A DNA stretch of 11,392 nucleotides. Origin: Spirochaetota bacterium (GTDB lineage Bacteria > Spirochaetota > UBA4802 > UB4802). This document shows positions 7,036 through 11,392 of this stretch, piece after piece. The stretch spans positions 1-11,392 of the forward strand of contig JAGYNX010000040.1 in the NCBI GenBank assembly GCA_018399855.1, read 5' to 3'. The notes beneath the pieces were generated by a model. That model saw nothing but the letters and a program-made list of their open reading frames with translations. It searched no databases and had not been told where the DNA came from. The position numbers were made by a program, and so were the translations under genes. Positions within the stretch are counted from its first letter, which is position 1. The number at the start of each line of letters is the position of its first letter.

Positions 7036-8180
7036 TTATAATTTGATTTCAGCAACCACTGGCAAATGATCAGAGGCTATCCTGGTTTTGTTGTTGTGCA
7101 CAGCATATATTTTCATTAATCTTGATTCGGGAAGTGTCCAGATACGGTCAAGGGCCAGCAATGGGTGCATGGATGGAAATGATGGTTTTCGTGGTGATGT
7201 GCCAAGGCGAGTATTGATATTTGTGCTGGTTTTATCAAACCGGCACCATGTATTAAGGTCACCGCTTACAATAGTAATATCCGAATTTATTTGTTCAATA
7301 TGAGATAATAAACAGGATGCCTGGGCATATCGTTCCTTACCTTCTAAACCGAAATGGGTGGTAATGATCATTGCGGTAAAGGGTATCATAACAACACTGC
7401 CAACAGTAAATAATCCAGCCACTGCAAAGGGTGCCCATGAACTATTGATAAATGGTTGAGTGAAATCAACGATAATAGATGGTTGTAAAACCTGTTGCAG
7501 TGGTGTCCATTTCCAGGCAGCGGCAAGGCCGGCAAAAACAAAAATACCTGTTGCTATTCTTAGCAGTGAAAATGTCTTTTTTTTGTCAGTGGTGCCGGGT
7601 AGAATTCTTTTTTGCCAGTTTTCCCGGGTCTATTGTCTTTTCCGGATCTACAAGGTTTACATCAGGTGTAATAGTAGCAAGAATGGGAGGAATTTCTGAT
7701 TCAAGGTTTTTTAGTGTTTTGCCACCTTCTGTATAGCTTTCTATTGTTTTAATCAGTGATCCTTTATGCTGCATGGCCTTGTTAATATCAGAAATGGAAA
7801 CATCAAGGTGTTCGGACAATAAACTGTTTCTGAATTTAGTGATAAATGATGATACCTGTTCGTCATTGAGAGCTTCCAGGGTTACATCACATTCAGAATC
7901 AAACCCCATAGATAGATTGCTCAGGTTTCTCTTCTGCTACCGCATTAAGGAAATCACCGAGACGAATGGGATATTCATATTCACTATCGTCCCTGTGCAG
8001 CAATAACTTACTGTGGATACCCCAGCCTATTATGAAAACAGATATTTGGGCGTTGATTATTGTATCATACAATGCAATAAAATATGAATCAGAGTCTACA
8101 AGAAACCGAATTCTTGTTGCTTTTTCAGTTTTCCAGCAATTATGTCCTTCTTTCATTATCATTTTATTGATTGTTTTCAT
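7036..8180 (-). pseudogene. Collapsed phospholipase D/VTT membrane protein plus EEP-family remnant
   Basis: Four fragments lie head to tail in three frames. (a) 8180 to about 7915: a PLD N-terminus, including MKEGHNCWKTEKATRIRFLV and FIIGWGIHSK, ending EKPEQSIY where the family normally continues into its catalytic region. (b) 7909 to about 7605: a PLD C-terminus starting SMGFDSECD and ending DPEKTIDPGKLAKK. Both HKD catalytic motifs, expected between (a) and (b), are absent. (c) About 7604 to 7385, shifted frame: a membrane helix (ATGIFVFAGLAAAWKWTPL) and the start of a VTT/DedA-like domain (FAVAGLFTVGSVVMIPFT). (d) About 7384 to 7036, same frame as (c): the C-terminal third of an endonuclease/exonuclease/phosphatase protein, with THFGLEGKER, VSGDLNTW and ASDHLPVVAEI. 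The b-to-c shift fits one extra A in the A6 run at about 7608-7613: with five A it would read AKRILPGTT. PLD and EEP genes are neighbours elsewhere (E. coli ybhP-clsB). The remnant cannot make an active phospholipase, although (c)+(d) is still an open chimeric frame of about 197 codons. Confidence 0.8.
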
Positions 8181-8209
8181 AAATAATTGACTCACTTTAA
8201 TACAATGGT

Positions 8210-8238
8210 TTGACGTTTCATGTATACATATATACATG
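8210..8238 (+). promoter_or_regulatory. Exporter promoter with palindromic operator
   Basis: TTGACG (8210-8215) resembles a -35, with a -10-like TATACA at 8231-8236 (15-base spacer, short). Overlapping the spacer and -10 is a perfect 8-bp dyad with 4-base centre, CATGTATA-CATA-TATACATG (8219-8238), a size and shape typical of MarR-family operators. A related sequence lies in the promoter of the marR-type gene at 10376-10394. Because the dyad covers the ATG at 8220, that ATG is unlikely to be the translation start. Confidence 0.5.
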
Positions 8239-8270
8239 TACAACTCAGATTAAAAATAATTATAACAAGA

Positions 8271-9485
8271 ATGCTGATGTTAAACAACCGCAAAACAACG
8301 AAAATTCTGATCACTCTTTTTATCGCGATTTTCTCATCAACACTGGGAAGCGGACTGGTAGTGCCCCTATTACCTGGATATGCCCACACGATGGGTGCTT
8401 CAGGTTTCCTGATCGGAATGATTTTTGGTGCCTTTTCCCTGTCGAGAACAGTGATGCTGCCTTTTGTGGGTTTTTTGTCTGACAGCAGGGGTCGTAAACC
8501 ATTTATAACACTTGGCCTTTTTATATATTTTATCGCCTCTGTGCTATTTATTTTCGCTGACAACATAGTTTTTTTAATTCTTATTCGTTTCATACAGGGG
8601 GGAGCCGCGGCAATGATACTCCCCATAGCACAGGCATACGCGGGAGATATTACACCGCATGAGAAAGAGGGTACTGTCATGGGCCTGGTTCATCTTGCCC
8701 TGTATGGGGGATTGAGTTCAGGGCCGGTTCTGGGAGGATTTGTTAAAGACACATGCGGTATTGATGCATCATTTATGTTCATGGGATTGATATGTCTTTC
8801 AGGTTTCATTCTCAGCATCTATTTTTTACCACCGGTTACCCTGGAAGTCTCCGCATCACTGGCGGGACGTCCTGGTCAGTACCTGTCAATGATGAAGGAC
8901 AGGCGTGTGACGGGACTTTTTATCTTCAGGCTGGCATATACCATGTGTATAGGATCTATATGGTCATTTGCTCCTTTGATTGCAGACATAAAATTTCACA
9001 TGGAAAGTATGGCTATTGGTGTGGTCATAACACTGAGTGTTCTTATCAGTGCTGTGTTAATGACACCCATGGGAATACTGGCTGACAGGGGTAACAAAAA
9101 GATACTTATGATTGCAGGAGGGCTTATAACTGCTGCATCAATGTTTATTCTTGCCATGGTTGAGTATCCATGGCAGCTCTACCTTGTGAGTGTTGTAATC
9201 GGTATAGGTGGAGGTATATCCGTTCCTTCGGTAATGGCAGTAACAGTAATTGCAGGACGGGAATATGGCAGTATGGCGTCAATGATGTCACTGCTTACTC
9301 TTGCACACAGTTTTGGTATGATGGCGGGACCGGTGATCATTGGTCTCATGATGGATATGCTGAATGTGAGTATCGCCTTTGCAATGAGTGGAGTTTTGAT
9401 GTTCATTGCAACACTGCTTATTCCATGGTTGATATTCAGTGAAAAGGTGTCACCAGGAGATTCTATGTCTTCGGAAGCTGGTTAA
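8271..9485 (+). CDS. MFS drug/metabolite exporter (12-TM)
   Basis: Major facilitator superfamily transporter of about 404 residues, in the inner membrane, expected to be a proton-driven exporter of the TetA/multidrug DHA1 type. Evidence: about twelve hydrophobic segments; TM1 STLGSGLVVPLLPGYAHTMG; motif A between TM2 and TM3, GFLSDSRGRKP; antiporter motif C in TM5, GLSSGPVLGG; and a second-half motif A copy, GILADRGNKK. Length is normal for the family. The start is uncertain: the frame opens at 8220, but that codon lies in the operator dyad, so ATG 8271 or 8277 is preferred, each with a weak ribosome site (AAGA around 8267-8270). The gene is divergent from the pseudogene remnant and convergent with the cysteine-repeat gene. 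Its stop overlaps that gene's stop by the shared bases TTAA. The promoter dyad suggests control by the nearby MarR-type protein. The substrate is unknown. Confidence 0.9.
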   Translation: MLMLNNRKTTKILITLFIAIFSSTLGSGLVVPLLPGYAHTMGASGFLIGMIFGAFSLSRTVMLPFVGFLSDSRGRKPFITLGLFIYFIASVLFIFADNIVFLILIRFIQGGAAAMILPIAQAYAGDITPHEKEGTVMGLVHLALYGGLSSGPVLGGFVKDTCGIDASFMFMGLICLSGFILSIYFLPPVTLEVSASLAGRPGQYLSMMKDRRVTGLFIFRLAYTMCIGSIWSFAPLIADIKFHMESMAIGVVITLSVLISAVLMTPMGILADRGNKKILMIAGGLITAASMFILAMVEYPWQLYLVSVVIGIGGGISVPSVMAVTVIAGREYGSMASMMSLLTLAHSFGMMAGPVIIGLMMDMLNVSIAFAMSGVLMFIATLLIPWLIFSEKVSPGDSMSSEAG

Positions 9486-9883
9486 AATGCTCCAAGCTGG
9501 CATTTCTTAATTTTAAGGGAAAGCTTTTCACATGCTGCTGCGGCATCTAATCGTGTTATACCATAAGAATCTGCAACTTTCCATACGTCAGCGCAAATGA
9601 TCCTGCCATTGTTTACATATTGCATGATTAAAGATGTAAGTTGCTCTGAAACGGAATCGGCGGGTTTTAAAATTTTTTTCTCAGGTTTATAGCCGAAAAG
9701 ACCAAGTTGACAGCAGGTGATTTTCATATCCAACCTGTTGATAAGTTTACCAACATCAAGTGGTAATACCCTGGTATTCTCGATAACGGTGAATGCGTTT
9801 TCACATGATACTTCTTTGCCATCAGAAACATTTTGCAACTTCCTGGCTAAATCATCAGCTGAATAAGCAAATTCATCTTTCAT
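9482..9883 (-). CDS. Two-repeat CQLG-motif protein, putative winged-helix-like/redox protein
   Basis: A 133-residue soluble protein with an internal duplication. Residues 24-63 and 94-133 align without gaps over 40 positions with about 12 identities. Each repeat has a Cys near its start (C27, C97), LD in the middle (L42-D43, R-L-D at 111-113), K-I (54-55, 124-125) and a terminal CQLGxF (58-63, 128-133). The predicted pattern is mainly helical with a short beta ending, resembling small helix-turn-helix modules, but no DNA-binding role is proven. I have a recollection of CQLG-type proteins in sulfate-reducing and related deltaproteobacteria, without a defined function. The paired, repeat-conserved cysteines could bind a metal or act as a thiol switch. 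Start: GGAGG about 10 bases upstream of ATG 9883. The gene follows the marR-type gene by 55 bp on the same strand, so the two are probably cotranscribed. Confidence 0.75.
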   Translation of the reverse strand: MKDEFAYSADDLARKLQNVSDGKEVSCENAFTVIENTRVLPLDVGKLINRLDMKITCCQLGLFGYKPEKKILKPADSVSEQLTSLIMQYVNNGRIICADVWKVADSYGITRLDAAAACEKLSLKIKKCQLGAF

Positions 9884-9938
9884 TGGTATTCATCCTCCAG
9901 GTTGCTTTTTTGAAATAGTAAGATACGGTGAGTATATG

Positions 9939-10349
9939 TTATGACTCGATTTTGTCAAGTAACTGGTTTAAGTCTGAAACATCCTTTTTTGAAAAATCAG
10001 GAAGGAATTCACTACTGGCAATTTCAGCAGTTGAATTGATTATACCGGCAACAGTTCCACCTTCAACAGTGAGGCAGATTAGAAAAGCCCTCCTGTCGCC
10101 CGGTTTCTGTATGCGCAGTATAAGATTTGCTCTTTCAAGCCGGTCAACGATCCCTGTTAATGTGGCACTATCTAAACCGGTTCTCTTGCTCAACTCAGAA
10201 AAAGTTACCTGATCCTGGTCATGAAGAAAAAGAAGAATCAAACCCTGTACAGGGGTAATATTTAAATGCTGAATCTTCTTGCTCCAGAACTTGTTCGCTT
10301 TCTGTGCCGCCCTGGATATTTTGTAAAATATAAAGTCTTCTGGAATCAT
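9939..10349 (-). CDS. MarR-family transcriptional regulator
   Basis: A 136-residue DNA-binding repressor of the MarR type, normally a dimer that releases DNA when it binds a small phenolic, lipid or drug-like ligand. Landmarks: an N-terminal dimerisation helix (FIFYKISRAAQKANKFW); recognition helix-turn-helix VTFSELSKRTGLDSATLTGIVDRLERANLI (about 48-77); beta-wing RIQKPGDRRAFLICLT with the family DRR signature (84-86); and C-terminal dimer helices ending LLDKIES. Length is typical. The start at 10349 has only a weak ribosome site. Its own promoter contains AT-rich dyads, one closely related to the dyad at the exporter promoter (8219-8238), so it probably represses itself and the exporter 1.7 kb away. 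No ligand can be inferred, although the arrangement suggests the ligand is exported by the MFS protein. Confidence 0.92.
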   Translation of the reverse strand: MIPEDFIFYKISRAAQKANKFWSKKIQHLNITPVQGLILLFLHDQDQVTFSELSKRTGLDSATLTGIVDRLERANLILRIQKPGDRRAFLICLTVEGGTVAGIINSTAEIASSEFLPDFSKKDVSDLNQLLDKIES

Positions 10350-10375
10350 GTAATATTACTCTTTTTACAAATAGT

Positions 10376-10411
10376 ATGTATACAAAATATATGTTAGCAA
10401 ATATATGTCAA
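10376..10411 (-). promoter_or_regulatory. marR promoter with two overlapping operator-like dyads
   Basis: On the minus strand a perfect TTGACA -35 (10411-10406) is followed by a 16-base spacer and TATTTT (10389-10384, 4/6 to consensus). Two AT-rich dyads overlap it: the plus-strand ATATATGTTAGCAAATATAT (10387-10406), and ATGTATACAAAATATATGT (10376-10394), which resembles ATGTATACATATATACATGT at the exporter promoter (8220-8239). This layout suits autoregulation. Confidence 0.55.
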
Positions 10412-10495
10412 CCATGTTATATTTATATAAAATAAAAGTAGATTTACGGCTTTATTCACAATGACAACATTTAAAAGAATTTAAGGATGCAGAAA

Positions 10496-11332
10496 CTATT
10501 GTTCGTGTACCTGGCGGTAAACAGTGGCAGCCATTATAAATTTCTCAAATATTTTGTTAAATACTGGACGATCATCTCTCATTTTTTCGGGATGGAATTG
10601 TGTACCAAGAATAAAAATATTACCGTTATGTTCAATGCCTTCCACAAGTCCGTCACGGGATCGGGCATTTACAATAAAACCTGGTGCAATATCTTTGACT
10701 GCCTGATGATGATATGTGTTTACTTCAAGGGTGTCATTGCCAAGCATCTGAAGAAGCTTTGTTCCTCTCTCCAGTTGTATGTCATGGTAACAAGCAACAG
10801 AAAGTGTATATACCAGCAGGTCAAGCTGCTCCCTGTGCTGTACGCTTGTTTTGCCTGCGTACTGGGCAGGTATATCCTGGTAGAGTGAGCCTCCGTAAAA
10901 CACATTCAAAATCTGGCACCCCCTGCATATGCCAAGTACTGGTAACTCATTTTTGCGGGCATATTTCAAAACCCTGAATTCCAATGCATCAAGTTTTGGA
11001 TCAACAGTTTCCAGCTTGTGAAATTCTTTCTCATTATACCTGGATGGATGCACATCAAGTCCTCCCGGTATGAGAATACCGTCAAGCATCGCCAGTTTCC
11101 TGTCAATTTTATCTTCATCATCATCTACACTGATCTTTATTACATGCGCGCCATTCTCGTTGACAGCCTCAACATACTGTTTATTTACATCAATGCAAAA
11201 GGTATCCATCTTCATCTGAACCGTGCCGTATGTAATACCGATTGAAGGGCCATTTGCAACATTTTGATCGCTGCCGCATGATAGTAATGTTACAATAAGA
11301 ACTACAGGTATGATATATGTTTTACGCTTCAT
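10496..11332 (-). CDS. Lipoprotein, peptidase C26 (gamma-glutamyl-GABA hydrolase-like) class I amidotransferase fold
   Basis: A 278-residue protein that should cleave a gamma-glutamyl amide bond, as PuuD does for gamma-glutamyl-GABA. Residues 1-19 form a lipoprotein signal (MKRKTYIIPVVLIVTLLSC) with lipidated Cys19, so it is probably anchored at a membrane outside the cytosol, unlike cytosolic PuuD. The enzyme domain (about 30-270) has GILIPGGLDVHPSRY (85-99), the nucleophile loop LGICRGCQILN with Cys136, GGSLYQDI (147-154), VNTYHHQAVK (204-213) and the catalytic FHPE with His247 and Glu249. The Cys-His-Glu triad is complete, so activity is likely; the substrate is not fixed and could be a peptidoglycan- or folate-type gamma-glutamyl compound. 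The start has a weak ribosome site and the promoter lies at or past the window edge. No polyamine gene is adjacent. The next gene downstream on the same strand is the marR-type regulator, 146 bp away, with its own promoter. Confidence 0.9.
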   Translation of the reverse strand: MKRKTYIIPVVLIVTLLSCGSDQNVANGPSIGITYGTVQMKMDTFCIDVNKQYVEAVNENGAHVIKISVDDDEDKIDRKLAMLDGILIPGGLDVHPSRYNEKEFHKLETVDPKLDALEFRVLKYARKNELPVLGICRGCQILNVFYGGSLYQDIPAQYAGKTSVQHREQLDLLVYTLSVACYHDIQLERGTKLLQMLGNDTLEVNTYHHQAVKDIAPGFIVNARSRDGLVEGIEHNGNIFILGTQFHPEKMRDDRPVFNKIFEKFIMAATVYRQVHEQ

Positions 11333-11392
11333 GTAAAGTTAACCCACTTTGTGATATAATATGGTATATTCTATATTATGATTCCCCTGCAA

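Noticed and set aside
7460..7736. Plus-strand open frames across the PLD/VTT remnant
   Set aside because: They are antisense to recognisable minus-strand protein fragments and show no domain, signal or ribosome site.
7036..8180. Remnant region as a phase-variable or programmed-frameshift gene
   Set aside because: Repairing the A6 run would restore only one junction. Both PLD catalytic motifs and most of the VTT and EEP domains would still be missing.
8220..8270. ATG 8220 as the exporter start
   Set aside because: It lies inside a perfect promoter dyad, adds a non-family N-terminal tail and has no ribosome site. Starts at 8271 or 8277 fit the first membrane helix better.
8192..8680. Long minus-strand open frame opposite the exporter
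   Set aside because: It mirrors the transporter codons and has no family resemblance. The plus-strand frame has twelve membrane helices and MFS motifs.
10487..10977. Plus-strand open frames opposite the C26 lipoprotein
   Set aside because: They overlap an intact, motif-complete enzyme on the other strand and resemble no known protein.
1..11332. Aminotransferase plus C26 hydrolase as a putrescine/GABA degradation locus
   Set aside because: The two genes are about 10 kb apart on opposite strands with unrelated genes between, and the hydrolase carries an export signal, so a shared pathway is not supported.
1..11392. CRISPR array, tRNA/rRNA, insertion sequence or phage module
   Set aside because: I saw no regularly spaced repeats, cloverleaf-type sequence, transposase or integrase frame, or terminal repeats in the window.

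Overview
The window reads as an AT-rich chromosomal segment of a Gram-negative-type bacterium. It carries a lipoprotein, a secreted cysteine-rich peptide, an omega-amino-acid transaminase, a long-chain acyl-CoA ligase and a many-pass histidine kinase. The gene mix would suit Spirochaetota or a deltaproteobacterial (Desulfobacterota-type) lineage, but nothing here fixes the taxon and I hold this weakly. No rRNA, tRNA, CRISPR array, transposase or phage gene was seen.

Layout. (1) 1-1011: the 3' part of a class III aminotransferase on the plus strand, closed by a strong hairpin terminator. (2) 1040-3217, minus strand: a long-chain acyl-CoA ligase, followed by a small secreted protein with a mirror-symmetric six-cysteine pattern. 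A perfect 15-bp inverted repeat lies between them. (3) 3341-6640, minus strand: a methyltransferase resembling PhcB (the fatty-acid methyl ester signal synthase family), followed 13 bp later by a membrane histidine kinase, then an AT-rich hairpin terminator. This is the best candidate for a little-described system: a possible lipid-ester cell-cell signalling pair. (4) 6715-7018, minus strand: a complete mini transcription unit (promoter, ribosome site, 55-codon gene, terminator) for an unrecognised hydrophilic protein. (5) 7036-8180, minus strand: a collapsed remnant of a phospholipase D/VTT membrane protein and an adjacent endonuclease/exonuclease/phosphatase gene. Large internal deletions and a frameshift have compressed it to about 1.1 kb. 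(6) 8210-10411: an MFS exporter on the plus strand, convergent with a minus-strand marR-type regulator and a duplicated-domain cysteine protein. Matching palindromic sequences sit in the promoters of both the exporter and the regulator. (7) 10496-11332, minus strand: a lipoprotein form of the peptidase C26 (gamma-glutamyl-GABA hydrolase) family.

How the parts may work together. The MarR-type protein probably represses both itself and the exporter. The methyltransferase and kinase probably form a synthase/receptor operon, with a response regulator located elsewhere. The neighbouring acyl-CoA ligase could feed or recycle fatty acids, but it has its own ribosome site and is separated from the pair by a terminator. 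The only long stretch without an intact gene is the pseudogene at 7036-8180; all other gaps are under about 150 bases.
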